From the NCBI GenBank assembly GCA_030616125.1, contig JAUWXZ010000028.1, positions 1 to 7,363 of the forward strand: a stretch of DNA of 7,363 nucleotides, given 5' to 3'. The notes beneath the pieces were generated by a model that ran no database searches, had not been told where the DNA came from, and was given only the letters and a program-made list of their open reading frames with translations. Below, one piece after another: positions 1-5,227 of this stretch (the first letter of the stretch is position 1; each line of letters starts with the position of its first letter). The stretch comes from Candidatus Aenigmatarchaeota archaeon (GTDB taxonomy: Archaea; Aenigmatarchaeota; Aenigmatarchaeia; CG10238-14; SCSR01). Both the position numbers and the translations under genes were made by a program.

Positions 1-386
1 GCATCCATACATGCAACGTAGTCTGTTTTAACAAACTTTAAACTATTATTCAAAGCAACGGCCTTTCCAGAGTTTTTTTGTTTTATCAACCTTACATTTT
101 TATATTTTTTTACGATTCTAACTGTATTATCTGTAGAGCCATCGTCTATAACAAAAATCTTTAATTTTTCTTTTGGGTAATTCAAGTTTAACAAAGTATC
201 TAGACATCTTCTTATATTTTTTTCTTCGTTATAAGCAGGAACTAAAAAAGTTATAGAATGAAATCTTTTAAGTTTTGGATTTTTAAATATTTTTTTTCTG
301 TTTGAAAAAAAAACTGTAAACCATACAATTGAACAGTAGAGTATTGTTGCATAAATTGTTAGATGAATTAAATCTATCAATTGCAT
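1..386 (-). CDS. Family 2 glycosyltransferase, membrane-anchored, 3' end cut by window edge
   Basis: The visible 128 N-terminal residues (the gene runs off the left edge) begin with a hydrophobic helix at about residues 5-27. A GT-A fold nucleotide-sugar domain follows, with the motif VPAYNEEKNIRRCLDTLL at 49-66 and the UDP-binding VIDDGSTDNT at 79-88. The last complete codon is Asp128 in the context CMD, where the metal-binding DxD motif is expected. Family knowledge says such enzymes transfer a sugar from a nucleotide or lipid-linked donor to a glycan or polyprenyl phosphate at the cytoplasmic membrane face; acceptor and sugar cannot be told here. The ATG lies one base after the stop of the upstream GT-C gene, so the two are very likely co-transcribed and may serve one surface-glycan or protein-glycosylation pathway. 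No strong ribosome binding site is seen. Confidence 0.88.
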   Translation of the reverse strand, partial: MQLIDLIHLTIYATILYCSIVWFTVFFSNRKKIFKNPKLKRFHSITFLVPAYNEEKNIRRCLDTLLNLNYPKEKLKIFVIDDGSTDNTVRIVKKYKNVRLIKQKNSGKAVALNNSLKFVKTDYVACMD

Positions 387-387
387 T

Positions 388-1713
388 TTATCTACCGTAC
401 AGGTAAAGTGTTCTACAGTTATCCTTAAAATCCTTAATTAAATTAAAGCCGGATAAATATTTTATCTTTGTTTCTTTATCTATTATTACTATATAGTTTG
501 TCTTTTCTTGTTCTATTATATCGTCAAGCCATGTGGCTTCTTCAATCATAGCATAAACGTCTCTCTTTGAGTAAAACTCTATTTGTGCCCAATAATTTTC
601 AGCAAAAATTATTGAATCTTCTTTTGAATTTTTTTGCAAAAATTCACCAATTGATTCAAGTGCAGAATCTTTTGAGCAATGAATAAAAATAAATTCACGA
701 AAAACAAATCTAGGTAAATTTAAAAAAGCAATTATGAATAGAATTAGTAAAAAAAATAACTTAGAATATTTTAAAGAGATTTTGAGATTTTGTAATTTTA
801 TACTTCCCGCTACCATACAACCAAATACGATTGGTGGTATTGCATATCTTTCATCACCAAAAGGCATAAGTAAGAATAAAAATAAAGAGAAGACAAATGC
901 AATTATTCTTAAATCTTTTATATTCTTGATTGAATATATACCAAGTATTACTAATGCTATCCAAAATATATTTGTGCTACTTAAAAAGACGTTGGCGTTC
1001 CTAACAATATTCCTTTCACTATCTACAAACCCGGAATAATGACCTTTAAGCACATAAAAAGCGTCATTAGTTTCTATTTGCATGTATATTAGCCAAGGAA
1101 TCAAGACAATAAGTCCGCTTAATAAAAATAAAATTTTTACATTAACTTTTTTGTTTAAAATCAAATAAAACCCAATTATTCCTAAGCTTAGAACGATAGA
1201 AACAGGTTTCATAAGGAATGATAAACCAAATACAACGCCAGATAGTATGTAGTATTTTTTACTGTTCTTTTTTACAGCAACAAGAAACAAATAAGTTCCA
1301 AGAACAAGTAAAAAAATGAGAGGAGTATCCGTGTATAAGCGTGTAGACCAAAACATGATAACATGGCTTAACAAGACTAAACAGCTTGCAATCAATCCAG
1401 CTTTTTTGTTTTGAAGAAAGCTAACGAGTTTGTAAACAAAAAGGATAAGTAAGGGCAAGAAAATTGCATAAAAAAGTTTGACGACAACAATATTAACTCC
1501 GAATACAAGAAATATTAAATATTCAAAAAAGCTTAATAAAGGAGGGAAAATTAAATCTTTAAAAACAGGGTTTCCATTGTACCAGTATTCTGCAATTTTA
1601 AGGTATTGGGCAGAATCCCAAGCAATTTCTTGATAGCTAAGAAGAAAATAAAGTGCTATAAGAAATGCAACGATACATAGAACACCAATAGCTAATTTTT
1701 CTTTCTGTACCAT
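388..1713 (-). CDS. GT-C fold membrane glycosyltransferase (PMT/ArnT-like)
   Basis: This 441-residue, highly hydrophobic protein has about ten predicted membrane helices. The first is at 8-26. The loop after it has the acidic signature WDSAQYLKIAEYW (32-44) followed by IFPPLL (55-60), the arrangement seen in dolichyl/undecaprenyl-phosphate-sugar-dependent transferases. A second acidic site, RLYTDTP (125-131), and GDERYAIP (286-293) also match the family. A soluble C-terminal tail (about 345-441) probably faces outside. Family knowledge: these enzymes move a sugar from a polyprenyl-phosphate carrier to an acceptor outside the membrane; donor and acceptor are unknown here. It starts 15 bp after the Pth2 stop and ends 1 bp before a GT2 gene that could make its lipid-linked donor (inference). 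No Shine-Dalgarno sequence precedes the ATG. Confidence 0.82.
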   Translation of the reverse strand: MVQKEKLAIGVLCIVAFLIALYFLLSYQEIAWDSAQYLKIAEYWYNGNPVFKDLIFPPLLSFFEYLIFLVFGVNIVVVKLFYAIFLPLLILFVYKLVSFLQNKKAGLIASCLVLLSHVIMFWSTRLYTDTPLIFLLVLGTYLFLVAVKKNSKKYYILSGVVFGLSFLMKPVSIVLSLGIIGFYLILNKKVNVKILFLLSGLIVLIPWLIYMQIETNDAFYVLKGHYSGFVDSERNIVRNANVFLSSTNIFWIALVILGIYSIKNIKDLRIIAFVFSLFLFLLMPFGDERYAIPPIVFGCMVAGSIKLQNLKISLKYSKLFFLLILFIIAFLNLPRFVFREFIFIHCSKDSALESIGEFLQKNSKEDSIIFAENYWAQIEFYSKRDVYAMIEEATWLDDIIEQEKTNYIVIIDKETKIKYLSGFNLIKDFKDNCRTLYLYGR

Positions 1714-1728
1714 AATTTTTAAGTCGCT

Positions 1729-2067
1729 TTATAACAATTTTAATTTTCCGGTAAACTTATCAATTTTCTTTTCTTCAACTGGACCAATTGCTAAACATGT
1801 AACAGTCCCAGCTTTTAATTGGGTTAGACCAGCATCTCTTACAAAAAAACAAGGTATTTTAGTATCTCTGACTTTTTTATAGATTTTTTTCAGTTCTTTC
1901 AGGTTTCTTATCTTTAAAACAACTTTTTTAGCCCCCTCCCTTTCCCATTTTTTTATAATTTCTTCTTTTGATTTTCTTACTGCCCCAACTGAAGCATGCG
2001 CCACATGCGAGCAAAGTTTTCCCTTTCCCCACTTCAAATCCTTTCTTACAATTATCACTTGTTTCAT
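1729..2067 (-). CDS. pth2: Peptidyl-tRNA hydrolase, archaeal type (Pth2)
   Basis: This cytoplasmic enzyme cleaves the ester bond of peptidyl-tRNA dropped from stalled ribosomes, recycling tRNA. The 112-residue protein matches the usual Pth2 length and shows the hallmark blocks: MKQVIIVRKDLKWGKGK at 1-17, HVAHASVGA at 21-29, RDAGLTQLKAGTVTCLAIGP at 77-96 and the C-terminal TGKLKLL. The frame opens upstream at 2097, but family alignment puts the start at 2067. That ATG shares one base with the stop of the upstream gene (TAATG), and a GGAGG sits 6 nt before it, so coupled translation is likely. One oddity is His21 in the block that I remember as AQVAHA in most Pth2 proteins, where Gln is usual. 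Product identity is secure. Confidence 0.96.
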   Translation of the reverse strand: MKQVIIVRKDLKWGKGKLCSHVAHASVGAVRKSKEEIIKKWEREGAKKVVLKIRNLKELKKIYKKVRDTKIPCFFVRDAGLTQLKAGTVTCLAIGPVEEKKIDKFTGKLKLL

Positions 2068-2576
2068 TACAATCCTCCAGAAATTGTTAGAACCCATTTG
2101 ATTCCATAATAACCTCCTAAGGCAATTGTAGTATTCATTATAAATTTACCAAAGAAGGATGCTATTAAAAACCTTTTAATTTCATACTTAAACATCCCAC
2201 CAACAATACCAACCACATCACTTGGCAGAGGAGTAGCAGCAAAGAGTACTATGACATAAAAAAATTTTTTACCCTTAAACCACTTTTTATATTTTTTTAA
2301 AAATTTTTCATATCTTTTTTCTATAATTTTTCTTCCTCCCATCCCCAAACCATAACCTGTTAATTCACCTAAGGCACAACCAATACCAGCAAATAAGCCA
2401 ACCAACAATGGGTTTAATACAGCACCAAAAGCAAAAACAAGGATAAACGCAGGTATTGGTAGAAAAATTGAGGAAGATGCGATAAAGCTTATAAGTAAGA
2501 TTCCAAAATATCCAAAAGATGTGGCTATTGGTTGAGCCCAACCTAAAAATTGTGATGTCAAAATAGCTAAATCCAT
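2067..2576 (-). CDS. VTT/DedA-superfamily (SNARE-associated type) membrane protein
   Basis: The 169-residue integral membrane protein has hydrophobic stretches at about 22-50, 52-76, 104-127 and 134-163. DedA/VTT features are visible: FLPIPAFIL (38-46) in the first re-entrant region, a glycine-rich GCALGELTGYGLGMGG (66-81), then ATPLPSDVVGIVGGMF (114-129) and a late FGKFIMN (142-148). The basic linker between about 82 and 104 is typical. Family members are linked to polyprenyl-phosphate or phospholipid flipping and to membrane-potential homeostasis; which applies here is unknown, though co-transcription with two glycosyltransferases would suit lipid-carrier recycling (inference). It heads the leftward gene string. 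A perfect TATA box 28 nt before the ATG and no Shine-Dalgarno sequence suggest a leaderless mRNA. Confidence 0.85.
   Translation of the reverse strand: MDLAILTSQFLGWAQPIATSFGYFGILLISFIASSSIFLPIPAFILVFAFGAVLNPLLVGLFAGIGCALGELTGYGLGMGGRKIIEKRYEKFLKKYKKWFKGKKFFYVIVLFAATPLPSDVVGIVGGMFKYEIKRFLIASFFGKFIMNTTIALGGYYGIKWVLTISGGL
2074..2078 (-). promoter_or_regulatory. Shine-Dalgarno site of pth2
   Basis: GGAGG on the minus strand lies 6 nt before the ATG at 2067 and inside the 3' end of the upstream membrane-protein gene. It decides the pth2 start against the longer frame opening at 2097 and supports translation initiation within a polycistronic mRNA. Confidence 0.85.
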
Positions 2577-2685
2577 AATTTAAGTATTTGTCTAATTTAT
2601 TATATAAAACGTGGAATGCTGGAGCTGCTAAGGAATTTGCTGAACAAATAGTTAAATGCTGTAAACAAATTAATATTGTGGTCAG
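2577..2685. other. Divergent intergenic promoter region
   Basis: These 109 bp separate the leftward VTT-protein operon from the rightward DJ-1-family gene. The leftward TATA box is clear. On the rightward strand only a weak TATA-like run (GTTAAATG at 2651-2658, about 30 nt before the ATG) can be proposed. I see no small gene or RNA here. Confidence 0.6.
2601..2608 (-). promoter_or_regulatory. TATA box of the leftward VTT-pth2-GT operon
   Basis: On the minus strand this reads TTTATATA, an exact match to the common archaeal TATA consensus. Its centre is about 28 nt before the ATG at 2576, which places the start of transcription at or within a few bases of the start codon and implies a leaderless transcript. 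Confidence 0.75.
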
Positions 2686-3222
2686 ATGAAAATAATGGTT
2701 CCACTTGCACAAGGATTTGAAGAAATAGAGGCTTTAACTATTGTAGACGTTCTGAGAAGAGCAGGGATAGAGGTTGACACGGTGGGCATACCAGCAACTT
2801 TAATAGCTGGCTCGCATGGAGTAAGAGTTTTTACAGACAAAAAAATTAATGACGTTAAAGTAGAGGAATATGATGGAATTGTTTTACCTGGAGGAGATCC
2901 TGGCTATATCAATTTGGGAAGAAGCACCTCTTTAACAGAGATGATAAAAAAACTTAATGCTAAAGGAAAATTAATAGCGGCCATTTGTGCTTCTCCAGCT
3001 ATTTTAGCCAAAATTGATATATTGTTTGACAAAAAAGCAACTATATATCCAGGAAGAGAGAGTGAAATACCTTATCCTAGAGATGCAAGAGTAGTCGTTG
3101 ACGGCAATATAATAACTTCTCAAGGTCCTGGAACAGCTTTGGAGTTTGCTTTAAAAATAGTGGAGAAATTGCTTGGAACAAAAAAAGTTTTAGAGCTTAA
3201 ACAAAAACTTGTGGTTGATTGA
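2686..3222 (+). CDS. DJ-1/PfpI family protein (class I amidotransferase-like fold)
   Basis: This 178-residue cytoplasmic protein is of DJ-1/YajL/PfpI type. It starts MKIMVPLAQGFEEIEALT, where Glu15 matches the conserved acidic partner of the nucleophile (Glu18 in human DJ-1). DGIVLPGGDPG lies at 63-73, the nucleophile elbow AAICASPAIL at 98-107 with Cys101 as the reactive cysteine, and TSQGPGTALEFAL at 144-156. Length and the last motif favour the DJ-1/YajL branch over the intracellular protease PfpI. Proposed activities in the family (chaperone, glyoxalase, deglycase, oxidative-stress sensing) are disputed, so no reaction is assigned. The ATG at 2686 keeps the full first beta strand; a later ATG at 2695 would cut it. 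It probably has its own promoter in the divergent region. Confidence 0.93.
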   Translation: MKIMVPLAQGFEEIEALTIVDVLRRAGIEVDTVGIPATLIAGSHGVRVFTDKKINDVKVEEYDGIVLPGGDPGYINLGRSTSLTEMIKKLNAKGKLIAAICASPAILAKIDILFDKKATIYPGRESEIPYPRDARVVVDGNIITSQGPGTALEFALKIVEKLLGTKKVLELKQKLVVD

Positions 3223-3259
3223 AGAAAAAACAACTATAAGTGCCTTATGAAAGAATAAA

Positions 3260-3269
3260 TTTTAAAATA
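3260..3269 (+). promoter_or_regulatory. TATA box of the tRNA-Gln gene
   Basis: TTTTAAAATA is centred about 22 nt before the first tRNA base, with an A-rich stretch just upstream (3250-3259) that could act as the TFB recognition element. The spacing fits transcription starting at or just after the mature 5' end, or a leader of only a few bases. Confidence 0.65.
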
Positions 3270-3300
3270 CTAGATTCTATATTATAGCCCCGTCGTCTAG

Positions 3301-3312
3301 AGTTAAGGACAA
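3301..3312 (+). other. tRNA intron 1 (12 nt, D-loop, position 15/16)
   Basis: Removing AGTTAAGGACAA joins GTCTAG to TGGTCAAGGAT, restoring a D-loop with G18-G19. The exon GTCT (3295-3298) pairs with intron GGAC (3307-3310) as the central 4-bp helix. The bulges are 3299-3301 (cut after 3300) and 3311-3313 (cut after 3312). The outer helix is weak: C3294-G3314 plus two wobble pairs. No inner helix exists because the loop is only 5 nt, so this is a relaxed BHB. It is the least certain of the three boundaries. Confidence 0.78.
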
Positions 3313-3335
3313 TGGTCAAGGATATCAGGCTTTGG

Positions 3336-3374
3336 ACTTCAAGTCTAAAGCTCGGAAAAAATATGAAGAAAGAT
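3336..3374 (+). other. tRNA intron 2 (39 nt, canonical position 37/38)
   Basis: This is a textbook BHB. The outer helix is the 5-bp anticodon stem. The central helix is CTTT (3330-3333) with AAAG (3369-3372). The 3-nt bulges 3334-3336 and 3373-3375 are cut after their second base. The inner helix is CTTC (3337-3340) with GAAG (3365-3368). Splicing leaves the 7-nt loop CTTTGGA with anticodon TTG. Confidence 0.95.
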
Positions 3375-3395
3375 ACCTGAGGACGCCAGTTCGAA

Positions 3396-3411
3396 ACTTA
3401 AAAAGCGAAAT
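3396..3411 (+). other. tRNA intron 3 (16 nt, T-loop, position 59/60)
   Basis: Removing ACTTAAAAAGCGAAAT restores the consensus loop TTCGAAT and a perfect 5-bp T stem. The central helix is T-loop TTCG (3390-3393) with intron CGAA (3406-3409). Bulges 3394-3396 and 3410-3412 are cut after their second base. The inner helix is CTT (3397-3399) with AAG (3403-3405), closing a 3-nt loop. The BHB is complete. Confidence 0.92.
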
Positions 3412-3429
3412 TCTGGCCGGGGCTACTAT

Positions 3430-3439
3430 CTTTTTATTC
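3430..3439 (+). promoter_or_regulatory. T-rich tract: tRNA terminator and possible promoter of the next gene
   Basis: CTTTTTATTC begins 5 nt after the tRNA discriminator base. A run of five T is a plausible archaeal termination signal. Its centre also lies about 26 nt before the ATG at 3460, the right place for a TATA-like element driving a leaderless mRNA. Either role or both are possible; the match to the TATA consensus is only partial. Confidence 0.4.
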
Positions 3440-3459
3440 TCTAAGTTTTGATTAAAATT

Positions 3460-3909
3460 ATGATTGAAAATATAGGGTGGGTTATTCTTACAACTCTTAC
3501 TCCTGTAAGCGAGTTAAGAGGAGGGATTCCTTTAGGCTTACATTTGGGTTTAAACCCAATTTTAACTTTTCTTATTACAGTTTTTTTTAACTGTTTGATT
3601 TTCTTTCCTGTTTACTTTGGAATGAAACTTTGTTATAAAAATTGGTTATCAAAAATTGACATATTCAATAAATATTTAAACAGGGTTAGGAAAAAAGGAG
3701 AACCTTATGTTAAAAAATATGGTCTAATAGGCTTGGTACTGCTTGTCGCTATACCTTTGCCATTCACAGGAGCATACTCTGGTTCATTTCTCAGCTGGCT
3801 CTTGGGTGTAAAATGGAAAAGGGCTTTTTTTGCAGTAATCATTGGGGTTCTAATTGCAGGAACGATAGTTTCAAGCATTTCTCTAGGTTTGTTTAATCTT
3901 ATCATCTGA
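3460..3909 (+). CDS. COG2426-type small multidrug export family membrane protein
   Basis: The 149-residue protein carries the signatures of the Sm_multidrug_ex family (PF06695): TPVSELRGGIPLGLHLGLNP near the N-terminus (about 14-33) and AIPLPFTGAYSGSFLSWLLG (97-116). Around them are three or four hydrophobic segments and a basic cytoplasmic loop (about 58-86). The family is named as an exporter, but direct evidence is thin. Its paired re-entrant-like Pro/Gly motifs resemble the VTT/DedA superfamily, to which it has been proposed to be related. An in-frame TTG at 3448 would add four residues (MIKI). I prefer the ATG at 3460 because a TATA-like element lies about 26 nt before it, whereas the TTG would need one inside the tRNA. 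No Shine-Dalgarno sequence is visible. Confidence 0.87.
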   Translation: MIENIGWVILTTLTPVSELRGGIPLGLHLGLNPILTFLITVFFNCLIFFPVYFGMKLCYKNWLSKIDIFNKYLNRVRKKGEPYVKKYGLIGLVLLVAIPLPFTGAYSGSFLSWLLGVKWKRAFFAVIIGVLIAGTIVSSISLGLFNLII

Positions 3910-3919
3910 TTTATTTTTC
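3910..3919 (+). promoter_or_regulatory. TATA-like element before the anchored endonuclease gene
   Basis: TTTATTTTTC-like sequence just after the preceding stop codon is centred about 28 nt before the ATG at 3944. There is no Shine-Dalgarno sequence in the 34-bp gap, so a separate leaderless transcript is plausible, although read-through from the upstream gene is equally possible. Confidence 0.35.
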
Positions 3920-3943
3920 TAAAACCAATAATATTTTGATTAA

Positions 3944-4378
3944 ATGTTTTGGTTATTTGTTATCCTAGCACTTTTTATTCTTGTAATTTACCTCTTTTTT
4001 AAAAACAGAGAATGGAAAATAAAATTTGAACAAAAGATAAAGGAATTTTTAGAAAAAGAAGAAAAAAGAATAAGAGCTGATGCAATTGAAAGAAGCGCAA
4101 GAACTTTATCGGGGAAAACCTTGGAAAAATTGGTTCCATTTTTAGAAGAATTTCCTCACGATCCTCATGATATTAGATGGTTAGGAGACCCCATAGACTT
4201 AGTAATTTTTGATGGGAATTCTCAAGGAAATCCAAATAAAGTGGTTTTTTGTGAAGTAAAATCTGGAGAAAGTAAGTTAACTTCCTCACAGAAAAGGATC
4301 AAAGAATTAATAGAAAAGAAAAAAGTTAAATGGGAAGAATTTAGATTAACAAAGAAAAGTAAAAAATACTACCTGTAA
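3944..4378 (+). CDS. Membrane-anchored endonuclease related to archaeal Holliday junction resolvase (PF10107/COG4741 type)
   Basis: The 144-residue protein has one N-terminal membrane helix (residues 2-19), a charged helical linker (20-47) and a PD-(D/E)xK nuclease domain. Motifs seen: ERSARTLSGKTLEKLVPF (49-66), DIRWLGDPIDLVIF (76-89), FCEVKSGESKLTSSQ (102-116) and VKW (128-130). By analogy with Hjc, Asp85, Glu104 and Lys106 would be the metal and catalytic residues and Glu61 the additional acid; all are present, so activity is likely. Whether the catalytic domain faces in or out is not certain: the basic residues (KNREWKIKFEQK) follow the helix, which by the positive-inside rule suggests a cytoplasmic domain. 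The family is often described as a predicted secreted endonuclease; its substrate and role are unknown. It faces the 4436-5206 gene convergently across 57 bp. Confidence 0.88.
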   Translation: MFWLFVILALFILVIYLFFKNREWKIKFEQKIKEFLEKEEKRIRADAIERSARTLSGKTLEKLVPFLEEFPHDPHDIRWLGDPIDLVIFDGNSQGNPNKVVFCEVKSGESKLTSSQKRIKELIEKKKVKWEEFRLTKKSKKYYL

Positions 4379-4435
4379 AGATTGTAAATTCTATTCTCAA
4401 AGAAAACAGTTTAATATCCGATAAAATAGGAAGAA

Positions 4436-5206
4436 TTAGGAAAACAAAATTCTTTTTACTTGTTTTAAGGTATTTTTTGGTATTCCTACTCTATTTTGAA
4501 TGGAAATCTGATATGTTTTTTCTCTGTATTCTGTATTGGGCGGTGTTAATTCTATTTGTAGACCATTTGATTCAATTGTAATTTCTTGTAAGTTTTGTTC
4601 TACAGCGTCAATTAAAGGATGTTTTAGTTTTTCTGTTGGCCTTCCGGATAACACTATATATAATTGTTCTGAAGGAAAATAGTCTAACGTCCATCTTAAA
4701 CGAGCTTCCATTTTAATATTGATTCCATTTAACTTAATTTTACTATTTTCTTCTAATAATTTGGTGAATTTCTGGATTTCGGTTTTCATTTTATTTTCAT
4801 ATTCATATGCAACTTCTGATGTCATTTTATGTTCTTTTTCTATATCTCTTAAGAACCAGAATTTCCTTGGAGGTCTTTTTTCTATTCTTTCTTTCTTAGT
4901 CAAACCCCCATTATAAATAGCAATTACATCGCGTCTTATTTCTCTTATTTTTTCCAGAATATCTCGATTTTCAAAATATTTTGACACATATTCTGGTATT
5001 GGATCACTAACATAATTTTTAAAATATCCCTTAGCGGTAATTTTCCAACCATCAGCTTTGGTAAGTTCTCTGAGGGTTTGATTGAGCCCATGGAAGCGAT
5101 AAGGTGTTTTACCCTTTATACCCAGTTCCTCATCTAGAAGGCCTGTATCTACAAGTAGTAATTCACGCATAAGATACTTCAAGGCGTCATCTGCTTTCAT
5201 TGCCAT
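4436..5206 (-). CDS. Unrecognised 256-residue soluble protein
   Basis: I do not recognise this protein. It has no signal peptide, membrane helix, cysteine pair or nucleotide-binding loop. Residues 4-28 are helical and leucine-rich. Residues 40-60 (HGLNQTLRELTKADGWKITA) look alpha/beta. A basic, proline-bearing stretch, KKERIEKRPPRKFWFLRDIE, lies at 104-123, followed by a long charged helix (about 123-155) with coiled-coil tendency. The C-terminal half (157-256) is predicted as beta strands alternating with helices, with RLRWTLDYFPSEQLYIVLSG at 169-188. Base composition and lysine-rich codon use match the neighbours, so it is a real gene. A TATA box 26 nt before the ATG at 5206 indicates its own leaderless transcript. 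Met3 is a less likely start. The arginine/lysine-rich middle might bind nucleic acid, but that is speculation. Confidence 0.85.
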   Translation of the reverse strand: MAMKADDALKYLMRELLLVDTGLLDEELGIKGKTPYRFHGLNQTLRELTKADGWKITAKGYFKNYVSDPIPEYVSKYFENRDILEKIREIRRDVIAIYNGGLTKKERIEKRPPRKFWFLRDIEKEHKMTSEVAYEYENKMKTEIQKFTKLLEENSKIKLNGINIKMEARLRWTLDYFPSEQLYIVLSGRPTEKLKHPLIDAVEQNLQEITIESNGLQIELTPPNTEYREKTYQISIQNRVGIPKNTLKQVKRILFS

Positions 5207-5227
5207 ATTACTCTTTTCGCCGAAAAA

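Larger units (their letters stand above)
3286..3425 (+). tRNA. trnQ: tRNA-Gln(UUG) interrupted by three introns
   Basis: The 140-bp gene gives a 73-nt tRNA after removal of introns of 12, 39 and 16 nt. Acceptor stem: 3286-3292 with 3418-3424, seven Watson-Crick pairs. D stem: GTCT 3295-3298 with GGAT 3320-3323 (G10-U25 wobble). Anticodon stem: 3325-3329 (TCAGG) with 3376-3380 (CCTGA). Anticodon: TTG at 3332-3334. Variable loop: 3381-3384. T stem: 3385-3389 (GCCAG) with 3413-3417 (CTGGC). The spliced product has U8, A14, G15 with C48, G18-G19, A21, purine 37 and a consensus TTCGAAT T-loop. The A1-U72 pair is the identity element read by archaeal GatDE, supporting Gln. The discriminator is A3425 and CCA is not encoded. 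All three junctions have BHB geometry, so the archaeal splicing endonuclease is the expected processor. Confidence 0.93.

Noticed and set aside
734..1039. Rightward 101-residue open frame
   Set aside because: Antisense to the GT-C gene, with no recognisable domain or promoter; a shadow of a lysine/leucine-rich gene.
2068..2097. Ten-residue N-terminal extension of Pth2
   Set aside because: Family members start at MKQVI; a GGAGG site 6 nt before the ATG at 2067 and the TAATG overlap support the shorter form.
2365..2712. Leftward 115-residue open frame crossing the divergent promoter
   Set aside because: Overlaps the VTT protein in another frame and runs over the DJ-1 start; composition is not protein-like.
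3311..3323. A 13-nt intron at 25/26 instead of the D-loop intron
   Set aside because: It would keep a G-C pair at 10-25, but the D-loop would lack G18-G19 and the junction has no BHB central helix. The 3301-3312 intron satisfies both.
3326..3380. Reading the tRNA as tRNA-Pro (anticodon TGG) by using CAGGC as the anticodon stem
   Set aside because: It gives a C-A mismatch at the loop end, breaks the BHB register and misplaces U33. The TCAGG/CCTGA stem is perfect, and A1-U72 favours Gln.
3705..3905. Leftward 66-residue open frame
   Set aside because: Antisense to the COG2426 gene, whose motifs are clear in the forward frame.
4719..4916. Rightward 65-residue hydrophobic open frame
   Set aside because: Antisense to the 256-residue gene, which has the promoter and full-length frame; the hydrophobicity is the mirror of Lys/Glu codons.
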